Of a stretch of 59,669 nt of DNA, positions 1-12,400 are shown in pieces (the first letter of the stretch is position 1; each line of letters opens with the position of its first letter). Source of the stretch: Candidatus Omnitrophota bacterium (GTDB lineage: Bacteria; Omnitrophota; Gorgyraeia; Aquiviventales; Aquiviventaceae); contig JAHFGV010000014.1 of the NCBI GenBank assembly GCA_023247255.1, positions 1-59,669 of the forward strand. Reading direction: 5' to 3'. Position numbers and translations under genes: made by a program. The notes below the pieces were generated by a model. That model did no database searches. It worked only from the letters and a program-made list of their open reading frames with translations, and was not told the origin of the DNA.

Positions 1-2
1 CG

Positions 3-420
3 GCGGCGGGAGTAGTGGCTCTTGGCTTTGTGCTCGTGCGGCTCGTTGCATCTGGGATGGATACGCTGACGCAATACGCAGCGACGCTGAGTTTCATTTA
101 TTTCATTTCCTTCCTCATCCACGAGTTTTCTCACTGGGCTCAGATGGGCTTTAAGTGGAAGCATCGTCCCCGTCTCTTAAGTCCTAGCGTTTCTCCCCCG
201 CCCCCTGCCCCCCACCCCTCGCCCCTTCAAGCTTTGAAACAGACTCTACTCCACGGCGGCATCGGAGTTCCCGGCTCATCGGGCGCCGTCGGGATTCTGA
301 CGAGTGGCTCTCTTGCTTTGATTTCTTGTATCGCTGCTTTTGTATTTCCCTCCTTCGCGATTTGGGCAATTCCAACGGCATTCATCAACGTGATCTTCTC
401 CTTGTCCCCCGGAGATTGGC
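3..420 (+). other. Domain: membrane segment with HEXXH metalloprotease-like motif
   Basis: Within the giant protein, residues 36-40 read HEFSH and lie directly after a hydrophobic stretch (about residues 1-35). Further hydrophobic segments follow around residues 90-130. An HEXXH motif at the edge of a membrane helix is the pattern of M50/site-2-protease-type intramembrane zinc proteases. No NPDG-type second motif was recognised, so the protease call is tentative; the motif alone can occur by chance. Confidence 0.35.
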
Positions 421-3400
421 GTAATGCTACCTCTTCCCAAGATTGGGGTGACGTTGAGAAAACTGAGGCCTATAAAAAACTGGAGCAAGTTGCCTCCACA
501 CTACCCCAACCGGTTAGCGAAGCCCTTATCGGTCTTCCCAAGATTTTATGGAATAGAAAAGATACTAAACTAATCGAAAAACATTTGAAGGTTCTTCTCA
601 TCTGGAGCCGATTTCAGACAAGCCACGAAGAGCTCAAGCTCTACCCCCGGATTCTCACGGGGCTAGAGTCTCTTCTTGAGACGGTCTGGCAGTTTGAGCC
701 TAAGGGTCGCAGACGTGCCTTGAAAGAACTCAAGACAGCTTTTGTGGCAGCCTCGGCAGAAGTCAAGAAGGAGAAGCGCTGGAATAACATGGAGGAGGGG
801 ATACTTGCCGTATCCTTTAAGGACAAGGCCATTCCTGGCTCTCCATACACCGTACTCAGCATTCCGTCGTCCGGCCCTCCGTCCTATGTAACGAAAGCCT
901 TATTGCACGCCATAGCCCTCGAGTTGGCGAGGGTCCCGAACACAGCGGCTCTTAAGGTGGCGGAGGTGGGTTTCGGACACGGGATAGTAAGTCTGGCTCT
1001 TGCAGCATCTCCAAAGGTAGCCGAGGTGACCGCCAGCGACATCAACCCTGAGGTCGAGCGATTACTGCGTGTGAATGGGCTCTTGAACGGCTCACCCGAG
1101 GCGCTCAAGAAGATTACGGTCGTGTCGTCTAAGTACCGGCCTTCGCCAGAGTCTCTCGATCTTGTCGTGGCCAATCCGAGCCAGCGGCCCAAGAGTAAGG
1201 ATCAATCATCCGAGAGTGAGAATCAATCAGTCCAGGGTGAGGAGTCGGCTTCGAGTGAAGATGAGTCTGTGGCGAGACGCGCATTGGCTCTGGTGACACC
1301 TGAGTTGCACCGCCGCTACTACCAATCAGGCGAAGATGGTTTCGAGATGACCCGTGAAGCCTTCCAGATTTGGGGAAGCACGCTGCGCACTGGTGGTCGA
1401 ATCTTATTGGCCCTGACGGATTGGCACGACCCAAAGCGGCTGGAAGAACTCTTTAAAACCACACCATGGGAGTGGAGCCCTCTACCAGAGACAGAACGGC
1501 GTCGGGTCTACCGCAGCATGGGCGATCCTTTTGATCCTGAGGACATCGATGCCTTTGTAGATGCTTCTAGAGGGGGAGTTCCAGTTCCATTCTGGTTTTG
1601 GAAAGGGGATGAGCGCGTGGACGCAAAGGCGATGGCGGCAGAGCTTGAAGCAGGCGGGTCGGTCGCTGTCTCAGCCATGACCTACCGCGGGCTGGTGAAA
1701 GAGCCGATCGAATGGCACACTCGATTGGTTGATTTTTGGAATAGGCTTCCCATGGGATTCCTTCGGCGGATAGGGAGGTGGTTTAAAGATCGGCAGGAGG
1801 TCATTCGAGTCGCACAAATTACGCTCAGGGCATTGGGAGAGACGACGCTGATTGTCTGGGCGCTACCGGCGCTGATGACAAGCCTGAGTGCGCTTACCGG
1901 GTGGGGCCTAGAGGGTTTCATCCGACCTGCCCAAGCGCTGCTCTTTCCGCTGCTGCATGTCTTTGGTCCTCTGCATGCGTGGGAATATCGTAAATCAGTG
2001 GTCAGTGACCAGTGGTCAGTGACTAGTGAAGAACGTGTAGAGAAGAACTCACGAAGATACAAAAATAATTGGGCACAGCCGCCTGAGCTTCAGACTCAAG
2101 GCTCTGGGCAAAGATTGCGAGCGACGAGCGACGAGCGACGAGCGACGAATCGTCGGTGGGTACTCAAAGAACTTCAGCCGCGCTCGCCGCCCCAATGGAT
2201 CGCGCTGTTATTCTACCTGGCCGCGCTCGGCTTTCTGTTTCACATCGCGACCCCTGGTTTCATCCTTCCTCAAGTTGCCCACCTCGGCTATGACTTGGTG
2301 CTTCTGCCTGTCCTTGCCCTCGCGCTCGCTCATGTGAGACTACCGTCGTGGCTGCAATGGCTGCGCTACGCGCCCCTGGCAATGGCAGGTAAAAAGCATA
2401 AGCAAAGAGAACGTCATCAAAGAGAGCAGCTTTCGAATCAATCACAGCCACTGGTTAACGAAAACCAGGCCTACTACTTGCGAATCGCCGGTGAGCTGCT
2501 TGCGATCCTTGGAGGCGAGTGGCCCTTGGAACTTCGTCGGAAAGTCACGCAGGAAATCGTAGCTGAGTGGCTTTCCATCGCGCGCCATTCTCAGGGAGAC
2601 GATGCTTTGCAGGCGGCGATGCAACCACTCATGGACTCCGTCGCCAGGGAACAGCGTGAGATGCTGAGCGATCTTCAGATGAATGTGCAGTCTTTGGCGG
2701 CGGCTATGGTTCGTCTTAATCCTTCTCAGCCGGCCGCGGAACATGGACACTTTGATTTAAGGCGGGCGATTCGTGAGACCTCGCAGCCGTCGTCTCAAGC
2801 GTTCGAGCTACCGGTGGAATGGCTCGATCATTGCAGGAGGAGTCACCAACTACAGTTGCGCGCAGCTCAGAGCGCTCCACGAGGCAAGGATCTGGTTGTG
2901 TTGGGTTTTGGCTATGGCGTGGACGTTGCGCCCGAGTTGTTGACCGATACCCGCTTCCGCAAGGTTTATCTGGTGGATATCAGTATTGAGCGCATGCGGC
3001 GCGGGCTCAGTCGCCTGGGTTTGGAAAACCAGCCAAACATCGAACTGATGGAGTTGGACCTATCGCAAATCAATCCACGATTTCTGGATGCGGTATCCGA
3101 TATCATTAACACATCCACCGACATCCGGCATGTCCAGGCCCTGCTTCGAAGGCTGATAGACGACTCCGGTGGTCAAGACAGTGTTCTACGATTGATTGAC
3201 TCCGATCTTCATCTGCCTCTGCCCACCGATGCTGGGTTGGTCATCTCGGCCAACTTGATGACTCAACTCGATAATGCTTCGTTAGCGCACATCCGGCAGG
3301 GGGTTAAACGTGTATTCGGCGAGCCGCTGCAAGATCAAACCCTGGACAATTTTTTGCAGGTCTATTTTTTTAAATCCATTGCGCAGGCTCACCTCTCGTT

Positions 3401-6400
3401 GCTCGATAAGGTCGTCGCTCAGGACGGCCTGATCGTTGTGACGCACGATGCCGGTGTCATTGCGCCCAGCCTCCCCACCCTGAGAGGGGGCGGCAAACTC
3501 ACGCCGGAGGATGTTGCGATCACGGCGCAGAAACTCTTGAAGCATTACGTCGGCCGTTCTTACGAGCCTTTTGGCGAAAAGGAGGAATTTATTCGAAAAC
3601 GGCTTCCTTTATATATTGCGTCGTCGACTCAGAAAAATCAGGGTGGATTACTGTACCCAACGGTATACGCGCTGCCCGTAACTTACACGGAAGGCGCTGG
3701 TCTGAAACTCGACGATGCCGAGGCTTGGATTTGGCTTCACACAGCGGACCGCACTTGGCTGATCAACGGTTTCATCGCGAAAAAACAGCAGCAAGCGAAG
3801 CCGCTGGCAGAGCAAGCAAGCCGCCGCGTGAGTTTAGCGCCTCCTCCGAGTGCTAAGGGTCAGACTCCTGATGTGACACCAAGGCTTCCAAAGGTGGGCG
3901 ATCGGTATCTGGTGCCAGATCGATTGTTTGGAGGGATGAAAGAAAGGATTGTGGATTTTGTGAACGCGAAAGAAGGTTGGGCGCACTTTTCCAAAGACGC
4001 GCCAGGCACGCGCATTCCTTTTACGACGCTCGTAAACTACAGACAACCGGATGAAGAAAAAGGAGCAGAGGGTGGTTCTGAAAGCTCTGCAGCGAAAGAT
4101 TCGGCTCATCCCCAAGGCTCGACCAAGCTCAGCATCTGGCTCTGGCCGCTTTTGCTCATCGGCCTGACGCTGGAAGTCTTGAGATTAGGTTGGGCGGGGC
4201 AGGGGACGTTTGCTGGGGAGACAAGCCTTGGGTGGAGCTTTATGCTCACAGGGCTAACTCTTGCCATCTGGGCACTCTCCAGCGATGAGAAAATTGTCCT
4301 GCTGGTTTATTTCTTGGACAGGTTTTTCATGGGATTCCTTCGGCGGATAGGGAGGTGGTTTAAAGATCGGCTGGATGTAATTCGAGTGGCGCAAATTACG
4401 CTCAGGGCAGTGGGAGAGACGACGCTGATTGTCTGGGCGCTACCGATGCTGATGACAAGCCTGAGTGCGCTTACCGGGTGGGGCCTAGAGGGTTTCATCC
4501 GACCTGCCCAAGCGCTGCTCTTTCCGCTGCTGCATGTCTTTGGTCCTCTGCATGCGTGGGAATATCGTAAATCAGTGGTCAGTGACCAGTGGTCAGTGAC
4601 TAGTGAAGAACGTGTAGAGAAGAACTCACGAAGATACAAAAATAATTGGGCACAGCCGCCTGAGCTTCAGACTCAAGGCTCTGGGCAAAGATTGCGAGCG
4701 ACGAGCGACGAGCGACGAGCGACGAATCGTCGGTGGGTACTCAAAGAACTTCAGCCGCGCTCGCCGCCCCAATGGATCGCGCTGTTATTCTACCTGCCCG
4801 CGCTCGGCTTTCTGTTTCACATCGCAACCCCTGGTTTCATCCTTCCTCAAGTTGCCCACCTCGGCTATGACTTGCTCCTGCTGCCTGTTCTTGCCCTCGC
4901 TCTCGCTCATGTAAAACTGCCGCGCTCTCTTCGTTGGCTGCACTCTCTCCCCGTAGCGATGGCGAGTAAAAAGAAGAAAACCGAGAGAGAGGCCAAGAGG
5001 AAGCAATTGGCTCAGCAGCGCGGTCGCGACCAACACAAGAGGATAAAACGAGAAGCTCAGCAGCGTCGTCAGGTCGGCACCGGATATGAAGAGAGCGTTG
5101 CCGAGATGTCGGGTGCGCTCCATCGACTGCTAGAGCAGATGGCTGGTCGCAGTGTGCCGCCACCACCGCAACCGGATCGGCCTCCGCAGCCTGATGAGGC
5201 ATCGCAACCGAGCCGCCTGTCCCAGCTCGTTCGTCAAGCACCGTTTACATTCGGTGTGAAAATTTACATCGGTTCGAATAGGGAGGAATTCCCATTGGAC
5301 CAACCGGATCTAGCGGTTTTTGGTCTGCCGAGTAGCGGGGTCATGAACCAAGCGGTAGCCGAAGGCGACTCCTGGCCCAAGCTTCTGCTGAGCGCGGGGC
5401 ATTTCTTCCAACAAGCCTTTGCGATGCAGGCACTCGCTCCCGATTTGTTAGATGCGTGGGCGCTCTATCATCTGAGGAACCGGACGATGGAGCAGTTGCA
5501 GGGAATGCAACAGCAGATGCGCTTTGACGCGTTTGACGCCGTGGTTCGCCTCAAGCGTTATGTGGATGCTGCACAGATGGTGCCGATGGGGATGATGTTC
5601 GAGAACGTGCTTACCTATCTGGCTGGGCCGGACAACTCGCACCGTACTCTCTTGGAGAACATCAATAGGGATCTCGATCGGCAGCGGGAAGAAAGGCGCC
5701 AGCGTGGCGACACGGCTCCATCCAAGGCTGATTCGCTGGTTTCGGTTCAGAGTATCGATGAAGTCCTGGGACTGGATCTCTGGGCGGTTAAGATAGGGCC
5801 GAGCGCGGTAGTGATTAAAGCCACTGCAAAACTTGCCGGAAACCGTGAGGTAGCCCTCGCCATCAATCATGTGACGGATTTGACTGACGCTTCAAAGAGT
5901 TTGCATACTGCCCAGACCCTGATGCGGTTCTATCATGCCGAGGATCCAAAGCACATCGCTCAAGTGTACGACCTTGGGAGCTTAGGGGTGAACTCGCAAG
6001 AAGTCCCTGTAATTCTGGTGGTGGAGTGGAAGGACGCGCATGAGCTGCACGTCTATGCACAGCGAGGCAAAGAGGTCTACGCCTGGATTGACCAGAACAT
6101 GCGCCAGCCGAGATCTCTTGGCATGGAACGCTCCGATCAGATTTGGGCAACGGTGGCCTATATCATCACCAACTACTCGCTGCTGCATCCCAGAGAATCC
6201 CTCGTGAACCTCGATGTAGAACCTGAGACTTCCATCATTATGAATGCCCAACTCGAGTCCGGTGATTTTGTCGGCCAGGGACCCTTGGAGGGTGAAACAC
6301 CGTGGAATGTGGATGTCATCTGGGCACGAGCCGCTCATGAGGCAAGCCCTGCCAGCATCGTGTTGACAGGAGTTCTGCTTGGTGTTCAGGAAGTCGTCAA

Positions 6401-9400
6401 TGGAGAGTTCCGGCAGGTTTGGTGGGACCGGCCTGATCTGGGTATTCAAGCGGTCGAGCAAGCGCTCCTACAGCAGGCCAGGCGGTTTGCCCAGCAGCAA
6501 GGGATGAATCGAGATCAGGCGCTGGCTGCTGCGAGAGCTCGAATAAGACAGTTGTTCAAGCAAGCCCTTGAAGAGGGAATTCCCAGCGCCTTGGAGCAGT
6601 TGGAAGAGGCAAGGTTCGGTGCAGCGCAGCATCAGCAAGCTTTTGAGGCAATCACGCGCGCCCAGGATGCACTCCGTGTCTATTTAACGGCACAGCAAGA
6701 AGCTTCTTCCACCGGTTCCACTGCCCCGATGCCTCCTGAGCTACCAGATATCAGGACCGACACGAAAGATGTCGATGAAGAACCCTCACTTTTGTCCTGG
6801 GAAGAGTGGTGGGATATTCCTAAATCGAGTACAGACCAAGGGGGATTTAAAGGAGGCTACCCCAGTGAGGTGCGCCGATTCGTTATTGGACGTCTTCGAG
6901 AGTCATTAAGCCAAGCAGCTCCTGCTGCTGTAGTGGATATCGGAGCTGGTAAAGATTTGTTCCTTGCTCGAGAGATTCGCCGAGAAGTTCCCGAAAGTCA
7001 TGTGTATGCCGTTGATATTCTCAAAGAGGAGAGAGTTACTCCGTTGGCTAAGGCGCGCGGTATTGCCTATCGCCGGGCCTCTGCAAATAACACAGGCTAT
7101 CCCTCGGGCTCTTTCAAGAGGGTTCTGTCAACCTACACCCTTGAATACACAAAGTCCCCTGATGAGACCACGAATGAAATTCGCCGAGTCCTTGCGAACG
7201 ATGGCAGAGCCGTTTTGGTAATCCATCACCCCCAGTCAGTATTTATCGCACAGAAGCGTTTTGAGTTGTCTGAGGCAAAACGACAATACGCTGTCATCCC
7301 GTTGTTGAAGCAATACCTCAAGCAAGGTGATTTTGAAGGGCTCTTACGGCTGGGGGCATGGATCGAAGCCAATTGGCCACGCCAATCAGAGAGCCAGCAA
7401 CACTTTATAGAGACCACCCGAATACTGGTTGAGGGAGTTCGGTTTCTTCAAAAAGGTCTTGTATCCGACCGAGGACAGTTAGAGATACGTGCGAATTGGA
7501 TCCAGGCAATCGAAGAGGGTATCACCCGTACCCAGTCTGACTTGGTCCAACTGGAGCGGGTTAAAGCAGCGATGGAACGCTTTGCGACTGACAGCGATGT
7601 GAAAACGTTCTTTGAGCATCGGGGATTTTATGCAGAGGTCCAAGTGATTCAGGAGCAGGGCAAACCGATCGGCTATGGTGTGGTTCTTCGCAAACACGCT
7701 CAAGAACCGGATGAAAAACTTGCTTCTTCGGCAAGCGAAGGCGATGTTCAGGCTAGAGAACTCGCTGCGATCCAAGCCCTGTGGCCGGAGATTGAAGCGC
7801 GATTTCAGACCTATGGGATCGGACCTTTGATTGAACAAGGAACACTCGCGTGGGACGAGAAAAGTTTGTTAGTTCTCGATAGGAGTCCGAGTTGTCAAGC
7901 CGGCGAATGTGGTATCGCGGCGGCTATCGTAGGTGATGTCTTGACGCGCCATGGTATTGGGGCGAGGGGGGTGTCGATTTCCATGCCGCGCCGACTCTAT
8001 CTTCAACCCGTCAATCAGACCGGCCAAGCCATGCGTGGGCGTGAAGGCACTTACTCTGTTCCTATGGATCATACGATTATCGTAACCGATGGTGGCGTGG
8101 TGATCGATCCAACAGGGTGGAGTCCCACCCCTGTAGCGCCGCTCCATCTTCATCCCTTTCAGGACTTAATTATTGTGGGAGCTCAGCGCGTGGGACGGTT
8201 GTACCGGGCTAGCCAATTGCCTGATCAGTTCTCCCTTGGAGTGCCATTCCCTTACCCGAATCAACTCTTTGAAGATGAAGATGCAGAGATGATTCATGTG
8301 AATGGTTTGCCTCTCTCGCTTAGGCGCTCCGCCCAAGGTCATCCCCTTTCGACCATGCTGGGGCTAGGCTGGTATCGCGATCAGACCAAAAAACTCCACA
8401 TGGGAATCATTTACCAAGTTGAGTACAACGTCTATAGCCAAGCCGAAGGAGTCTACAACATTCCAGAAAGCCTCTCGATTGGCATCGGTATTCCGTTGGA
8501 AGAAATTTATCGCCGACAACCTGAGATCCAAACTCTTTGGCATCGCGGGAATCGAAAAGAGATGTTGCGATTCGTCCAAGAGGAGCTTGGGGGAGTGTTG
8601 CTCCGTAATCATCAGTCGCAAGCCCTGCAAGGTGTTCCCAGTCAGTTAGACCGTGTGACCGAGCAGGCCGTACAAGATTTGCCCTTGTTGTTTGCCTTGC
8701 TTTCCAAACTTCCACCGGTGCCTGCTGACGATCCGAGCCTGCCATCCTGGCTCCAAGAGTTCACGGCTCAGGGGGATGTCCTAAGGCAGTTGCGTCAGCA
8801 ACTCGGAGCGGTTGCTAGTGTGCCTCTAGGGATTGAAGGTTGGCTCACGGACTCTGTGTTGACGAATTGGCTAAGTTTGTCAGAGAGCGCTCAAGCGCAG
8901 GCTCTAGAGAATTCTGTAAAGGAATTCTTAAGCCGACACATGGGCTTTGGCGTTAGCGCTGCTGCCGCGCAGTTTGTAAAGCGTATCCAAGATGTAGCTC
9001 AAGCCATGAAACAAGATAGTCCACCCGCTTCCAAAGAAGTGGCCTCACCCAAAGGCTCAGTGCTGCGAAGCTGGCTCTTGCCCCTGGTTGTGTGGCTGAC
9101 GCTGGGGCTCTCGAGCTTAAGCTGGGCGGGGATGGAAGGGGGATCGACCGTAGAAACCACTGCGGGTTTGAGTTTTGGGCTGCTGGGTATTTTGGGGATG
9201 GGATGGCGTAAGGGAGCTCGACTGCTCAAGCCTGCCGTAGGTCGAGGAATGGCGCTTCTTTTAGCTGGACTTACGGTGGGTAAGTTCCTGAGAGGGAGAA
9301 AGCGCGCTGGCCAGTCGCGAGAGAATACCTTGGAGGACGTGGAACTCAATCAGCGAAAGCTTAATAGAGCGGACTGGTTGATCCTCATCGGCCTGACGCT

Positions 9401-12400
9401 GGGAATCAGTACGCTGAGCTGGGCGGCTGGGGCTCTTGGAACGTGGGAGCCGGTGCGCTTGCTGGGGCAGGGAAATACCGATCTTTCGATGGCCGGTTTC
9501 TTGTTGGCTGGGATGCTGACGACGTTTACAGAAGAAGATCGGCCTGCTGTGCAACAGTGGGTGAACGTTGCACAGCAGGGTAATCCAATCAACGCTCGGT
9601 TGGAAGCGATTAAGGAGCTGAGAAAACGCAAGACTTCCCAGGTTCAAGACGCTCTTGTACCACTTGCCCACTCGGATGGAGAGATAGAAATCCGTCGAGC
9701 TGCGATCAAAGCGTTGCGAAGCTTTAAAACCCCTGAGGCATTGTCAGCCATTGTGCAGGGATTGCACGATCCGAAAGTAGCAGTCCGTCGAGCAGCCATT
9801 ATCACGCTGGGGAAGATCGGACGACGTGCGATTCCTGCTCTGGAACAGAAACTCTCGAAATCCAATGTTCGAGATCGCCGTACGATCATTCGTGCCCTAG
9901 CACGTATCCAGCATCCACAGGCGATCGTTCTTCTTCTTTGGATCGCACAGAATGATCGCGATCGCTCAGTTCGTGAGACTGCGATAAAAGCACTGGGCCG
10001 TACTCAAGATCATCGGGTAATTCCAGAGCTTGTAAACTTGATAGGTCATCCGGATATAGTTACCCAACAAGATGCGATTGAGACTTTGTTGAGGTTTAAT
10101 AGCTCACCGGAAGCTGTGACTGCTTTGATCCGGTTGGCGGAAAAATTAGGAAAGGAAAAGGAGTGGAAAGAGGTGGAAAACGGATGGCTGATGTTAACAG
10201 TTATTCTATCGACACTGGGTGAAATGGAAACACCTCAAGCGACTCCCACCTTGGAACAGTTTGCAAGGGGTTCCTACCCAGTAGAATTTCGTAAGGTAGC
10301 CATCACAGCATTAGGAGAAAGTAGCGACCCTCAAGCTTTGCCCATCTTAGCAGACTTGGCGATGCTTGGGGACAAAGTGCAGGTTATCGATAAAGAGATT
10401 CAGGATATTCAAACCACAGCGATTAATACCTTGTACCTCTCTCCGCAACCGCAAGTGATTTCCTTACTGCTCCAGATAGTAGAAAAAGTTTCCTGGTCTT
10501 CTTATTGGATTCAAGAGATTGCAATTCAGGAGCTAGGGAGACGCAGGGATCCTCAAGCAATTCCCGCTTTGATTCAGGTAGCGCTCAAGCACCCAGCTCG
10601 ATTCCTTCGCTTGGCAGCTGTTGCTGCGCTTGCCAATATCGGTGATTCGCGCGCCATCCCAGGTCTTGTCTCTCTGTTATATGCAGACGAGGTAGATCAT
10701 TCCTTTGGTCAGGCGGTGTTAAAGGCTATCGAGAAATCGCAATCGGCATTCCCGGAACCTAGCCTACATCCGGAGTGGAGGGTTGAGCCTCCTTTAGCAA
10801 ATGTGCTAGAAGCTGAGCGCGAGGCTCTTTCTTGGCTGCCACCTGTAGGACTCAAACTGTGGAGTCGAAGGGATCCTTTTGTTTTATCTCCAGATGTCCT
10901 TGCACAACTTCCTTCGACGTGGAAAGTTGTCGGAGAGTTACAAGAAATCAGACTTTCACCAGTCCGGACGGCTGAGGGACTTGTTGAAATTATGCAGATC
11001 TGGTTGGGTAGCAGACCATGGAGTGACTTATATGTTTTGCATCTGACGGTTCAGGGTAAGTTGCCCGATTTGTTTAAGTACGTGGCGTTAGCCTTGTTGC
11101 TCGGTAGTCCCAATCCCATCGATTGGGATGAGCCATTAGCGACTACCCCATGGGGTAAGGTAGCGCTAGTTCATGATGGCGGTGTGGTTGATACGGCTAT
11201 TAACCCTCGTTGGAGCAAGGTGTCCGGTCGCACCGATTTTCCCAACTGGGTGGGGTATGTTCATGAACCCAGACCGTTCATCTCGGCAGAAGATCCTGGG
11301 ACGGCTTTCGCAGAGCTGATAAGGAAAAAGGAGAGTGATCCGGATTGGGAAGATCGAGCAAGGCAAGAGACGGCGATACGAAACTGGATGCGGGTGAGTT
11401 TCATGGCCTACCAGCGGCTTGCCTTAGCCCTTCAGGCGTATCTTGTATTGCATCCTCATCTGCCTCCGTCGCGTCCACAGAAAGAAACCACAGCTGTAAC
11501 AGAAATCATCCACTCCATGCCACGTCCGATGAGAAAACGGTTTGCTCCAATCTGGAAGGATTTCCAGGTGGAAATCAGGGCTTTGCTGAAAGAGCATCGG
11601 CTACTCAGAGCCGCATCGGTTCCGTGGTTCTGGGAGACCGTATCTGAAATAAGATCGTTTGGGACTGGACGCTATGAAGCACCGTTTGAGCCTATCCGGA
11701 ACTTCTTGAAACGAGTCGAGGCTATTCGCGCCACACACCTTGAGGTGCGAAGACGCGTGAGAAGTTTACTCGCACGAGTCACTTCCGAGATTGATGCGGC
11801 CATTGGGTTGTCCACAGATCAGACAGAGCCACTCAGTGGCACGGCACGCCTTCCCGAAGAGACTGAGCACGCATCACAAGTAACGATGGACAAGATGGAT
11901 GTCACGTTACGAGGAAAAAACTTACCCGATCAACTCACAGTCGAAGTACAGACGAGAAATGGTCAGGTCAATCTTGTCGAACTCCTCCAAGCTGTTGAAC
12001 AAGCGTTGATTGTCAGGGGAAAGCAGAAGCCATTGTTGATTAGGATAGATCAAGAGGGTTGGCGCTTAGCAGAGGGAGTCGGTGGTACCGTGCTTGAGCA
12101 TATTCCCTTCTCATGGCTGAGAGATACCCAGGGACATCTGCTGCCTGAGGCAACCGTAGGCCTCACCGATTCAGTCCGAGTTGAAATTCGAGAACCCCAG
12201 ACGAGAGATCCCCATCGATTCCATTCGTTGCTCAGCGGTTGGCCAGCCTGGATTTCGAACTTCTGGGGAGAGGGAGCTCATGGGTTGGTTGCCAAGGTCT
12301 TGGGCTATCCGGCGAGGATTCACTGGAAGACAAAGGATGGAAAATCTTACGTAGAAGTTGAAGGAGCGCCGAAGCAAGGTGCGCAGGCTTTTGTGTTGGC

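Noticed and set aside
2110-2155. Tandem GCGACGA units as a CRISPR-like array
   Set aside because: Units are 7 bases with no spacers; simple tandem repeat inside a coding frame.
5750-6350. Protein-kinase-like domain in the giant protein (VVIKATAKL..., HIAQVYDLG, VVEW)
   Set aside because: The N-lobe rhythm is suggestive, but no HRD or DFG motif could be placed; not listed as a feature.
6964-7221. Overlapping + frame of 85 codons inside the giant gene
   Set aside because: No domain and no ribosome-binding site; the main frame carries an intact methyltransferase-like motif there.
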